A stretch of 6,086 nucleotides of DNA from Candidatus Nealsoniibacteriota bacterium (GCA_003554915.1 PWHM01000086.1:1-6086); one strand, 5' to 3'. Numbered from the stretch's first letter, positions 1 to 5,605 are shown. The notes: generated by a model from the sequence alone, not told the origin. Numbers and translations are program-made.

Positions 1-92
1 TGCAGGTTACCGTAGTCAACACGGCGACCTCTTATGAAGAAGGGTTGGAGCTTTTCAAAAAATTAGGTTTTCCTTTTAAAAAAGATAATTAA
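1..92 (+). CDS. rplE: 50S ribosomal protein L5 (uL5), C-terminal fragment
   Basis: Only the last 29 codons are present; the reading frame starts at position 3 and ends with TAA at 90-92. The translation has the usual L5 tail: a beta strand (VTVVNTA), then a helix with an acidic start (YEEGLELFKKLG) and the closing GFPFKK. L5 binds 5S rRNA and helps form the central protuberance of the large subunit. The identification is supported by its place directly before rpsN, the standard spc operon order, with a 6-base gap. The other two forward frames are closed by early stops (13-15 in frame 1, 34-36 in frame 2). The start lies outside the window. Confidence 0.9.
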   Translation, partial: QVTVVNTATSYEEGLELFKKLGFPFKKDN

Positions 93-98
93 AAAAGC

Positions 99-284
99 AT
101 GGCAACAAAAGCACAAAAAGAAAAGTCGAAAGAAGAACCGAAGTATAAAACTCGTAAGGTCAGGCGCTGCTTTAAGTGTGGCCGGACCAGGGGATATATG
201 CGTGACTTCGGGCTTTGCAGGATATGCTTTCGTGAGAAAGCGAACGAAGGAGAGATACCGGGAGTAAGAAAATCAAGCTGGTAA
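99..284 (+). CDS. rpsN: 30S ribosomal protein S14, zinc-binding type (uS14, type Z)
   Basis: This 61-residue protein has the length of the short, zinc-type S14 (the zinc-free form is about 90-100 residues). Four cysteines form a CxxC-x12-CxxC zinc ribbon: C24, C27, C40 and C43. The family tail GEIPGVRKSSW closes the protein, and the first 23 residues are basic and lysine-rich, as expected for contact with 16S rRNA in the small-subunit head. It lies 6 bases after rplE and 4 bases before rpsH. The base context before ATG is AAAAAAGC, with no Shine-Dalgarno sequence. All four ligands are present, so a working zinc site is expected. Confidence 0.97.
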   Translation: MATKAQKEKSKEEPKYKTRKVRRCFKCGRTRGYMRDFGLCRICFREKANEGEIPGVRKSSW

Positions 285-288
285 AATT

Positions 289-678
289 ATGACCGATCCA
301 ATAACGGACATGTTAAACAGACTGGAAAACGGACAAGCCGTAAATAAAAAAACGGTTGATATTCCTTTTTCTACGATAAAGTATAAAATCGCCAAAGTCT
401 TGGAAGCGGAAGGCTTCGTAGAGGCGGTGGCGAAAAAGGGCAGAAACCCGCAAAAGGTAATTAGAGTCAACTTGAAATATGAAAATGATGAACCGGCAAT
501 AACCGACGCGAAAAGAGTTTCGAAACCCGGACGTAGAGTCTATACCTCGCTGAAAGACATAAGGCCGGTAAAGGGCGGATACGGAATTTCGGTAATTTCA
601 ACTCCGAAAGGGGTGATGTCCAACAAAGAAGCGAAAGGAGCCGAGGTCGGTGGAGAAGTTTTATGTGAAATTCATTAA
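289..678 (+). CDS. rpsH: 30S ribosomal protein S8 (uS8)
   Basis: S8 is a primary binder of the central domain of 16S rRNA; in E. coli it also represses the spc operon. The 129 residues match the usual bacterial length of about 130. The N-terminal domain starts with the typical DPITDMLNRLENG, and residues 28-62 give the small alpha/beta fold. The C-terminal domain carries the family signature at about 101-126: ISTPKGVMSNKEA followed by VGGEVLC. The start follows TAAAATT, a context repeated at several other genes here, and no Shine-Dalgarno sequence is visible. The gene lies 4 bases after rpsN and 4 bases before the chosen rplF start. Confidence 0.97.
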   Translation: MTDPITDMLNRLENGQAVNKKTVDIPFSTIKYKIAKVLEAEGFVEAVAKKGRNPQKVIRVNLKYENDEPAITDAKRVSKPGRRVYTSLKDIRPVKGGYGISVISTPKGVMSNKEAKGAEVGGEVLCEIH

Positions 679-682
679 AATT

Positions 683-1225
683 ATGTCCAGAACAGGAAAA
701 AAACCGATAAAGATACCCGAAGCTGTAACCGTTGACATAGACGGAAGAGCGGTTAATGTTAAAGGACCGAAAGGCGAATTGAAAAGAAAAATAAGACCGG
801 AAATAGGAGTCAAAAAAGAAGAAGGCGAATTAAAGGTTTTTATTAGCAAAGAAGATAAAAAATCAAAGGCCTTTTCGGGCTTGGAAAGAAGTCTACTTAG
901 CAATATGATTACGGGCGTTACCGACGGATTCGAAAAAGTTTTGGAACTTCACGGAGTGGGATACAGAGCGAGAATGGAAGGTCAAACCCTGGTTGTCGAA
1001 GCCGGCTTTTCACACCCGGTCAAAATGGATCCCCCCGAAGACGCAGAGATAGCGGTCGAAGAAGGCAAAATAAAGGTTTCGGGAATAGAAAAAGAAAGGG
1101 TCGGTCAAGTTGCCGCCAAAATCAGAGCTATCAGACCTCCCGAACCCTACAAAGGAAAAGGGATAAGATACGAAGGGGAAGAGATAGTCAGGAAAGAAGG
1201 TAAAAAAGCGATAAGCACCGAATAA
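683..1225 (+). CDS. rplF: 50S ribosomal protein L6 (uL6)
   Basis: L6 sits near the factor-binding site and sarcin-ricin loop of the large subunit. The protein has 180 residues, normal for the family. It begins MSRTGKKPIKIPEAV, the conserved L6 start, and has two repeated L6 domains (about 1-80 and 81-180). The C-terminal signature PEPYKGKGIRY, followed by GEEIVRKEGKK, is at residues 154-175. An upstream in-frame ATG at 650 would add 11 residues (MEKFYVKFIKI) and overlap rpsH by 29 bases. I reject it because those residues have no counterpart in L6 and because the ATG at 683 has the local AAATTATG context and a 4-base gap. The C-terminal tail after residue 175 is variable. Confidence 0.96.
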   Translation: MSRTGKKPIKIPEAVTVDIDGRAVNVKGPKGELKRKIRPEIGVKKEEGELKVFISKEDKKSKAFSGLERSLLSNMITGVTDGFEKVLELHGVGYRARMEGQTLVVEAGFSHPVKMDPPEDAEIAVEEGKIKVSGIEKERVGQVAAKIRAIRPPEPYKGKGIRYEGEEIVRKEGKKAISTE

Positions 1226-1226
1226 T

Positions 1227-1571
1227 ATGTTGGACAGAGAAAAAAGAAGAAAAAGAAGACATAAGAGGATCCGTACCGAACTTAGCGGAACCGAAGAAAA
1301 GCCACGACTGAGTGTTTACAGATCACTTAAGCATATCTATTGTCAACTGATAGACGATACCAAGGGAGAGGTTTTAGCCTCGGCGAAGGATACGGACATA
1401 GACAAAAAGGGAGATAAAACCGAATTGGCTTTCGAGACGGGAAAGCTTTTAGCCGAAAGGGCTTCCGAAAAAGATATTAAAAAGGCCGTTTTCGACAGGA
1501 GCGGCTACAAGTATCACGGAAGAGTTAAAGCATTGGCCGAAGGCGCCCGGGAAGGTGGACTTAAGTTTTAA
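1227..1571 (+). CDS. rplR: 50S ribosomal protein L18 (uL18)
   Basis: L18 binds 5S rRNA together with L5 and L25. The 114 residues match the usual bacterial length of about 115-120. A very basic N-terminus (REKRRKRRHKRIR) leads into the conserved PRLSVYRSLKHIYCQLIDD at about 26-44. The C-terminal signature FDRSGYKYHGRVKALAEGAR, followed by EGGLKF, covers residues 89-114. The gene starts one base after the rplF stop (TAATAATATG) and ends 9 bases before rpsE. There is no Shine-Dalgarno sequence. Confidence 0.96.
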   Translation: MLDREKRRKRRHKRIRTELSGTEEKPRLSVYRSLKHIYCQLIDDTKGEVLASAKDTDIDKKGDKTELAFETGKLLAERASEKDIKKAVFDRSGYKYHGRVKALAEGAREGGLKF

Positions 1572-1580
1572 AATAAAATT

Positions 1581-2036
1581 ATGGCAAGAAAAAAACAAAA
1601 AAAAGATGATGGCTTTAAATCCGATGTTCTGGATATAGGCAGGGTAGAAAGAATGACCGCCGGTGGAAGAAGACTCAGGTTCAGGGCCCTGGTTGCCGTC
1701 GGTAACAGGGACGGAAAAGTCGGTGTGGGACTTGCCAAGGGAAACGACGTCGGTAAGGCAATTGAAAAAGCGACCAGAAAGGCAAAAAAGAACGTAATTG
1801 AAGTAAAGCTCGAGGAAGGAACCATAGCCCACGAAGTAAAAGGAAAGCACGGCGCCGCCGAAGTTCTTCTTAAGCCCCAGTCCAAGGGACGTGGTCTCGT
1901 GGCCGGAGGAACCGTTAGGTCAATTTGCTCGATGGCCGGAGTTCAAGACATATCTTCTAAAATTTTAGGGAATACCAGGAATAAGCTTAATAATGCCCGA
2001 GCGACAATAGAAGCACTAACCAATCTAAAAACGTAA
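1581..2036 (+). CDS. rpsE: 30S ribosomal protein S5 (uS5)
   Basis: S5 acts in translational accuracy and lines the mRNA entry site of the small subunit. The 151 residues are slightly shorter than the E. coli protein (about 167). The N-terminal RNA-binding domain carries the family signature at about 28-61, GGRRLRFRALVAVGNRDGKV continuing GVGLAKGNDVGKAI. The C-terminal domain shows GTIAHEVKGKHGAAEVLLKP (80-99) and then GRGLVAGGTVRSICSMAGV (103-121). The start follows AAAATAAAATT, again without a Shine-Dalgarno sequence. The stop TAA shares its last A with the rplO ATG (TAATG). In most bacteria rpmD (L30) would come next; here there is no room for it. Confidence 0.97.
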   Translation: MARKKQKKDDGFKSDVLDIGRVERMTAGGRRLRFRALVAVGNRDGKVGVGLAKGNDVGKAIEKATRKAKKNVIEVKLEEGTIAHEVKGKHGAAEVLLKPQSKGRGLVAGGTVRSICSMAGVQDISSKILGNTRNKLNNARATIEALTNLKT

Positions 2037-2458
2037 TGCAACTTCACGACTTAAAATCAAAAGACGAAAAGGACAAAAAGAGAGTTGGACGCGGTGGAGC
2101 CCGCGGGACCTATTGTGGTAGAGGAGTAAAGGGCCAGAAAGCAAGAGCCGGATCCGGCGGAGAACCACTTATCAGAAGAATTATAAAGAGATATCCGAAA
2201 TTGAGGGGATATAGACGAACTTCGGGTCGGAAAAATGCGGTAGTCAACGTCGGTAGCCTGGAGAACAGCTTCGAAGATGGAGAGAAAACAACTCCCAAAG
2301 CTTTGGTTGAAAAGGGGCTCATACGAAGAAAGGACGGTAAGATTCCCCCGATTAAGATTTTGGGAGAGGGAAAATTGGAAAATTCCCTGACTATCGAAAG
2401 TTGTCAAGTATCCGCTTCCGCCGAAAAGAAGATTAAAAAAGCCGGTGGAACCGTTTAA
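2036..2458 (+). CDS. rplO: 50S ribosomal protein L15 (uL15)
   Basis: L15 is an assembly protein of the large subunit that threads a basic extension into 23S rRNA. The 140 residues are close to the family norm of about 145. The N-terminal segment KKRVGRGGARGTYCGRGVKG (14-33) followed by QKARAGSGG corresponds to the glycine-rich L15 arm. It has TYCGRG where many bacteria have GKTSGRG, a form I associate with candidate-phyla bacteria (from memory, not checked). KRYPKLRGY (51-59) is the conserved turn, and the end ASAEKKIKKAGGTV matches the L15 tail. The ATG overlaps the rpsE stop by one base, suggesting translational coupling. It ends 3 bases before secY. Confidence 0.95.
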   Translation: MQLHDLKSKDEKDKKRVGRGGARGTYCGRGVKGQKARAGSGGEPLIRRIIKRYPKLRGYRRTSGRKNAVVNVGSLENSFEDGEKTTPKALVEKGLIRRKDGKIPPIKILGEGKLENSLTIESCQVSASAEKKIKKAGGTV

Positions 2459-2461
2459 ATT

Positions 2462-3736
2462 ATGATTGAAAAGATAACACAAATTTTTAAAATAGAGGAT
2501 TTGAAAAACAGGATCCTTTTCGTTTTGGGAATGCTGGCCATCTTCAGAGTGATGGCCAATATCCCCATGCCGGGAATGGACCCCGATCAACTGGAAGAAT
2601 TTTTTGCTCAATTCGAGATGTTCCAGTTCGCCAACGTCTTTACCGGAGGAACGATGGACAGGTTTTCAATAGCTATGCTGGGCCTGGGTCCCTACATTAC
2701 GGCCGTAATTGTCATTCAACTTTTAACTATGGTTTTTCCCAGGCTGGAAAGATTGTACAAGGAAGAAGGGGAGCAAGGAAAACAGAAGATAAACCAGTAC
2801 GGAAGACTACTTACCGTTCCCTTTGCGATTATGCAGACCTTCGGAATGCTCACTCTTTTTCAAAATCAGGGAGTGATCCAACCCCTCGGAGCGGTGGATA
2901 TGATTGCAACCATAGCAACCGTGACCGCCGGTACGGTTTTTCTGATGTGGCTCGGTGAACTGATCAGTGAAAAGGGAATAGGAAACGGAGTTTCGATTAT
3001 GATTTTTGCCGGTATTATCGCCAATGTTCCCGCCCAGATAATGGAAGCCATCGTAACTTGGGACATGACCCAGCTTCCTTCTTATATTTTATTTTTAGCC
3101 TTGGCCCTCTTTATCATAGGGGCCGTAGTTTTGGTCAATGAAGCGAGAAGAAACATACCCGTCTCCTACGCCAAGAGAGTAAAAGGGAGAAAGGTCTACG
3201 GCGGCTCTTCTACTTATATTCCGCTGAATATTAATCCGGCGGGTGTAATTCCGATTATATTCGCTCTTTCTCTTATGGCCATGCCTCCCATGGTTGCTCA
3301 GTTTTTAGCCGAAGCCGGGGGGACCGTAGGGTCGGTAGCTCAATCCGTATCCACTTTCCTTCAAAATCCGTGGGTTCAGGGAACGGCTTATTTCGTCTTG
3401 GTCTTTCTGTTTACGTTTTTCTATACGGCGGTTACTTTCGATCCGGAAAACGTGGCCGATAACCTGAAGAAGATGGGTGGTTTCGTACCGGGAATCAGGC
3501 CGGGCAAACCGACCGAAAACCATATCAGATATATATTGAATCGCGTACTGACCGTCGGTGCAATTTATTTGGCGACGATCGCGGTCATGCCGTCGATAGT
3601 TGCCGGAATAACCGGAGTGGGAACATTTCAATTTCTCATCGGTGGTGCTTCGATCTTGATTATCGTCAGCGTGGTTTTGGATACCACTCAGCAGATAAAC
3701 GCTCAGCTTCAGATGAGGGAGTACGAAGAGATATAA
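2462..3736 (+). CDS. secY: Protein translocase channel subunit SecY
   Basis: SecY is the pore of the SecYEG translocon in the cytoplasmic membrane. The 424 residues match the family length of about 430. Ten hydrophobic segments can be read at roughly 17-34, 73-92, 115-135, 147-168, 177-199, 206-226, 258-281, 306-325, 360-380 and 386-406. Recognisable parts are GLGPYITAVIVIQLL (TM2), the cytoplasmic loop with YKEEGEQGKQKINQYGR (99-115), WLGELISEKGIGNGVSIMIF (TM4-5), the loop NEARRNIPVSYAKRVKGRKV (226-245), and FDPENVADNLKKMGGFVPGI (326-345) continuing RPGKPTENHI (346-355), the ribosome/SecA-binding region. The tail is TTQQINAQLQMREYEEI. It is the last gene before the terminator. The start context is TTTAAATTATG. 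Confidence 0.98.
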   Translation: MIEKITQIFKIEDLKNRILFVLGMLAIFRVMANIPMPGMDPDQLEEFFAQFEMFQFANVFTGGTMDRFSIAMLGLGPYITAVIVIQLLTMVFPRLERLYKEEGEQGKQKINQYGRLLTVPFAIMQTFGMLTLFQNQGVIQPLGAVDMIATIATVTAGTVFLMWLGELISEKGIGNGVSIMIFAGIIANVPAQIMEAIVTWDMTQLPSYILFLALALFIIGAVVLVNEARRNIPVSYAKRVKGRKVYGGSSTYIPLNINPAGVIPIIFALSLMAMPPMVAQFLAEAGGTVGSVAQSVSTFLQNPWVQGTAYFVLVFLFTFFYTAVTFDPENVADNLKKMGGFVPGIRPGKPTENHIRYILNRVLTVGAIYLATIAVMPSIVAGITGVGTFQFLIGGASILIIVSVVLDTTQQINAQLQMREYEEI

Positions 3737-3737
3737 A

Positions 3738-3752
3738 AACTCCGGAGGAGTT
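3738..3752 (+). terminator. Small hairpin just after secY
   Basis: AACTCC and GGAGTT form a perfect 6-bp stem with a GGA loop, starting two bases after the secY stop. The bases that follow (AATCTTTAATC) are AT-rich but lack a continuous T-run, so it is a weak terminator at best. It could instead mark or protect the mRNA 3' end. The loop and right arm happen to spell GGAGGAG, the best Shine-Dalgarno-like string near any gene boundary here, but no real gene starts after it at a useful distance. Confidence 0.3.
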
Positions 3753-3832
3753 AATCTTTAATCGATAATGATTAAAAAGTAACTTTTTTACAACTGACGA
3801 CGGATGAAAAAAACAATTAAAATTCAATCTGC

Positions 3833-3859
3833 AAGCAAACCGTGAAAGGTTGCTTTTTT
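3833..3859 (+). terminator. Intrinsic (Rho-independent) terminator of the ribosomal operon
   Basis: AAGCAAACC and GGTTGCTT pair around the loop GTGAAA, with one bulged A in the left arm, and six consecutive T bases (3854-3859) begin at the end of the right arm. This is a standard stem plus T-run terminator for plus-strand transcription. It lies 97 bases after the secY stop and 31 bases before adk, so it probably ends the rplE-to-secY transcript and separates it from adk-map. Confidence 0.75.
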
Positions 3860-3878
3860 AATTAAGTTATAAAATAAT
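3850..3878 (+). promoter_or_regulatory. Possible promoter for adk-map
   Basis: Because a terminator precedes adk, a promoter is expected in the short AT-rich stretch before it. The best spacing I can find is TTGCTT (3850-3855) and AATAAT (3873-3878), 17 bases apart. The -35 match is poor (3 of 6) and lies in the terminator arm. Transcription would start near 3885, giving a leader of about six bases. A perfect TATAAT at 3885-3890 touches the ATG and would place the start inside the gene. AT-rich sequence makes chance matches likely. Confidence 0.25.
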
Positions 3879-3890
3879 AAGACATATAAT

Positions 3891-4460
3891 ATGAAATTAG
3901 TATCACTCATAGGAAGGCCGGGATGCGGCAAGGGAACCCAGGCGAAAATAATAGTTAAAAAGACGAACTGGGAGCCGATCTACACCGGCAAACTTCTAAG
4001 GGAGAGAGCCAAAAGGGATGATTTTATGGGAGAGAAGATAAAAAAAGCTCTTTCCGAAGGGAGGCTGATTCCGACTCCCGTCGTCTTCAACATCTGGATG
4101 CCCAAATTGATCGAATTCAAAAAAACCGAAAGCACGGAAGGAGTTCTTTTCGACGGCAATCCGCGCAAGATGTATGAAGCTAAAATGCTGGAGGAAGTTT
4201 TCGAGATGTTCGAGTGGCCCGATTTCACCCCCGTTCACATCGATATAAGCCGTGAGGAGTCCCAAAAGAGGCTTTTAAAGAGAGGAAGGGGTGACGACAA
4301 GCAAGAGGAGATAGACAGGCGTCTGAGCTGGTTTGAAAGCGACGTTCGTCCGGTTCTCGACTATTACCGGAAGAAAGGAATTCTGGAGACAGTCGACGGT
4401 GAACAGACCATAGAAGAAGTCCAAAAGGATATAGTAAAAATACTCGAAATAGATGATTGA
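3891..4460 (+). CDS. adk: Adenylate kinase family nucleoside monophosphate kinase (short form)
   Basis: Adenylate kinase converts AMP and ATP to two ADP. The 189-residue protein starts with the P-loop GRPGCGKGTQ (8-17), then YTGKLLRERAK (31-41) matching the NMP-binding STGD-LR segment with T32 and R37 kept. GRLIP (57-61) and FDGNPRKMYEAKML (87-100) follow. The C-terminal part KRLLKRGRGDDKQEEIDRRL (126-145) carries the ATP-side arginines (R131, R133, R143, R144). The LID is a very short loop with no zinc ribbon, like short-form enzymes. Two usual positions differ: the Phe of DGFPR is Asn (N90), and the adenine-contacting Gln (Q92 in E. coli) is Glu (E96). Position between secY and map is the classic adk site. 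The family is certain; strict AMP specificity is less so. No Shine-Dalgarno sequence is present. Confidence 0.9.
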   Translation: MKLVSLIGRPGCGKGTQAKIIVKKTNWEPIYTGKLLRERAKRDDFMGEKIKKALSEGRLIPTPVVFNIWMPKLIEFKKTESTEGVLFDGNPRKMYEAKMLEEVFEMFEWPDFTPVHIDISREESQKRLLKRGRGDDKQEEIDRRLSWFESDVRPVLDYYRKKGILETVDGEQTIEEVQKDIVKILEIDD

Positions 4461-5187
4461 GCTTAAAAATAAAAAAGAGATTGAGTTGATGAGGGAGGGA
4501 GGAAGGAAGTTGGCCGCTATCGCCGAAAAGATAAAATCGGCGGCGGAGGTCGGAAAAACTACGAAAGAGCTTGAAAAACTGGCTAAAAATCTTATTTCCG
4601 AGGAGGGTGGTAAGCCCTCTTTTTTAGGGTACAAGGGATTTCCGGCCGCGATTTGCACTTCGATAAACGAAACCGTGGTTCACGGAGTTCCTTCCGGCAA
4701 AAAGCTGAAAAACGGTGACATTCTATCCATTGATTTGGGGTTCGAGTGGCGCGGGTATCATACCGACATAGCGGTCACTTTTCCGATCGGTAAAGTTGAT
4801 AAAGAGACGGAAAAATTGATCGAGGTAACTGAAAAATCTTTGGATCTGGCTATAAAAAGGACGAAGGCGGAGAGCCGGCTCGGTGACGTCGGTAACGTAA
4901 TCGAGACTCATGTTAAAAAAAACGGACTGGTAGTCGTCGAGGGTCTCTGCGGACATGGGATAGGCAAGGAGGTCCACGAAGATCCTCAAGTTTTCAATAC
5001 CGGTACTCCCGGAAAGGGAATGAAACTGCAAGAGGGAATGGTGATATGCTTGGAACCGATGGTTACTTTTAAAGAGCCCGGGATTCGTCAAACCGAAGAA
5101 GGAATAAAAACCGGAGACTTGTCCGCTCACTTTGAGCATACGGTGGCGATAGTGGACGGAATGCCGGAAATTTTAACCAGGAAATAA
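4453..5187 (+). CDS. map: Methionine aminopeptidase, type I
   Basis: This cytosolic metalloprotease removes the first methionine from new proteins. The 244 residues match the basic type Ia enzyme without N-terminal extension and without the type II insert. All five metal ligands are visible by alignment to E. coli: D94 (SIDLG), D105 (HTDIA), H168 (GHGIG), E201 (LEPM) and E228 (FEHTV). The substrate-site histidines are H77 (VVHGVP) and H175 (VHEDP). The start ATGATTGAGCT overlaps the adk end by 8 bases, so the two are probably co-translated. In many bacteria infA, rpmJ and rpsM follow; here a repeat region does instead. Confidence 0.97.
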   Translation: MIELKNKKEIELMREGGRKLAAIAEKIKSAAEVGKTTKELEKLAKNLISEEGGKPSFLGYKGFPAAICTSINETVVHGVPSGKKLKNGDILSIDLGFEWRGYHTDIAVTFPIGKVDKETEKLIEVTEKSLDLAIKRTKAESRLGDVGNVIETHVKKNGLVVVEGLCGHGIGKEVHEDPQVFNTGTPGKGMKLQEGMVICLEPMVTFKEPGIRQTEEGIKTGDLSAHFEHTVAIVDGMPEILTRK

Positions 5188-5210
5188 TTTTAGTTGATTT
5201 TTGATTATTA

Positions 5211-5235
5211 CGGGAAATATGATTAGTTATTCCCG
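5211..5235. repeat. Weak inverted repeat after map
   Basis: CGGGAA (5211-5216) and TTCCCG (5230-5235) can pair around a 13-base AT-rich loop, 23 bases after the map stop. The arms match the CGGGAAT/ATTCCCG core of the palindromes further right, so this may be a decayed relative of them. There is no T-run directly after it (ACTTTACG), so it is not a convincing terminator, although no better one for map is visible. Confidence 0.3.
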
Positions 5236-5249
5236 ACTTTACGACCACC

Positions 5250-5314
5250 GTCATTCTGAGGGCGATAGCCCGAAGAATCTCTTCCAAAAGATCTTTCGCT
5301 ACGCTCAAGATGAC
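5250..5314. repeat. Inverted-repeat element, GTCATTCTGAG family
   Basis: The 65-base unit starts GTCATTCTGAG and ends CTCAAGATGAC, which are near inverse copies (9 of 11 positions). The left half holds a GGGC-GATA-GCCC mini-palindrome followed by GAAGAATCT; the right half reads AGATCTTTCGCTACG. I recognise this as a very common dispersed intergenic repeat of bacteria, whose translation gives peptides like HSEGDSPKNL and IFRYAQDD. It belongs to a different sequence family from the palindromes to its right but shares their outer ends GTCAT and ATGAC. No target duplication is visible at its edges (CCACC and GAAGA). Confidence 0.75.
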
Positions 5315-5329
5315 GAAGAGTGGAAAACT

Positions 5330-5358
5330 GTCATTCCCGGCTTGACCGGGAATCTCAT
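5330..5358 (+). repeat. Palindromic repeat P1, copy a (solitary)
   Basis: The unit begins GTCATTCCCGG and ends CCGGGAATCTCAT around CTTGA. The perfect 8-bp arms ATTCCCGG and CCGGGAAT would form a stable GC-rich hairpin with a 5-base loop. It is identical to copies b (5371) and c (5552), and one base different from copy d (5982). This copy has no P2 partner of its own; copy b follows after only 12 bases in the same orientation (41-base period). Confidence 0.9.
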
Positions 5359-5365
5359 AAACACA

Positions 5366-5475
5366 CCTCCGTCATTCCCGGCTTGACCGGGAATCTCATA
5401 GAAGTTGGCAATACAAAGAGATTCCCGCTTTCGCGGGAATGACGATGTGAAGTATTGCGGGAATGACGATGTGAA
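5366..5475 (+). repeat. Long direct repeat, left copy (110 bases)
   Basis: This block equals 5977-6086 at a fixed offset of 611 bases with only two differences: C5397 against T6008, and G5457 against A6068. It contains P1 copy b, an 18-base spacer, P2 copy a and the start of the 24-base tandem repeat. The match is cut by the window end, so the true length may be greater. Such identity outside coding sequence points to a recent duplication or ongoing recombination between copies. Confidence 0.9.
5371..5443 (+). repeat. P1-P2 paired palindrome, short form, copy 1
   Basis: P1 (5371-5399) and P2 (5418-5443) are separated by the 18-base spacer at 5400-5417. P2 has arms ATTCCCGC and GCGGGAAT around a TTTC loop. 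The two palindromes are inverse images: P1 begins GTCATTCCCG and P2 ends CGGGAATGAC, while P1's inner end CGGGAATCTC is the complement of P2's start GAGATTCCCG; only the middle 6-7 bases differ. The whole 73-base unit therefore has terminal inverted repeats of about 26 bases, like a small non-coding mobile element or a REPIN. No target duplication is visible. Confidence 0.85.
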
Positions 5476-5538
5476 GTATTACGGGAATGACGATGTGAAG
5501 TATTACGGGAATGACGGGGCAAGTGTTATGGGAATGAC
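5434..5538 (+). repeat. 24-base tandem repeat array, first cluster
   Basis: Three units of 24 bases start at 5434, 5458 and 5482 with the form CGGGAATGAC plus GATGTGAAGTATTR. A fourth, altered unit starts at 5506 (GGGGCAAGTGTTA after the core) and is 23 bases long, followed by a last GGGAATGAC core at 5530-5538. Each core is the right end of P2, so the array looks as if it grew out of the end of P2 copy a. Since 24 is a multiple of three it stays open in one frame and encodes GNDDVKYY repeats, which I regard as an artefact. Confidence 0.9.
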
Positions 5539-5580
5539 AAGCACTCCCTCCGTCATTCCCGGCTTGACCGGGAATCTCAT
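5506..5580 (+). repeat. Direct repeat flanking the nuclease gene, left copy (75 bases)
   Basis: This block matches 5936-6010 at an offset of 430 bases with two differences (G5517/A5947 and C5578/T6008). It covers the altered tandem unit, the sequence ACAAGCACTCCCTCC and P1 copy c. The pair brackets the nuclease gene and the AT-rich bases around it. Confidence 0.9.
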
Positions 5581-5605
5581 CGAAAAACGCCAAGCAAAAA
5601 AAATT

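Noticed and set aside
650..682. Upstream ATG for rplF adding 11 residues
   Set aside because: It would overlap rpsH by 29 bases, and the added residues do not fit the L6 N-terminus, which begins at MSRTGKKPI (683).
1449..1885. Two minus-strand ORFs (133 and 105 codons) over rplR and rpsE
   Set aside because: They are antisense to conserved ribosomal genes, have no recognisable motifs, and overlap each other in different frames.
2057..2611. Minus-strand ORF of 184 codons across rplO and the start of secY
   Set aside because: It lies antisense to two clearly conserved genes and its composition (Ser/Phe/Leu rich) is typical of a shadow frame.
3744..3750. GGAGGAG as a Shine-Dalgarno sequence
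   Set aside because: It is part of the hairpin after secY; the nearest ATG (3768) opens only a four-codon ORF, 17 bases away.
3763..3790. AT-only hairpin around AAAAAG-TAA-CTTTTT as a terminator
   Set aside because: The stem is almost all A-T pairs and much weaker than the one at 3833-3859.
3885..3890. TATAAT as the adk promoter -10 box
   Set aside because: It directly abuts the ATG, so transcription would begin inside the coding sequence, and no -35 element stands 16-18 bases upstream.
5201..5386. Plus-strand ORF of 61 codons
   Set aside because: Its translation (HSEGDSPKNL, YAQDD, VIPGLTGNL) consists of well-known spurious peptides from dispersed repeats and matches no protein family.
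5434..5538. CRISPR array
   Set aside because: The units are perfectly tandem at 23-24 bases, and the parts between the GGGAATGAC cores are themselves nearly identical, so there are no unique spacers. No cas gene is present.
5396..5593. Minus-strand ORF of 65 codons with VIPVILHI repeats
   Set aside because: It is the reverse reading of the same palindromes and tandem units (VIPAKAGIS and similar), not a gene.
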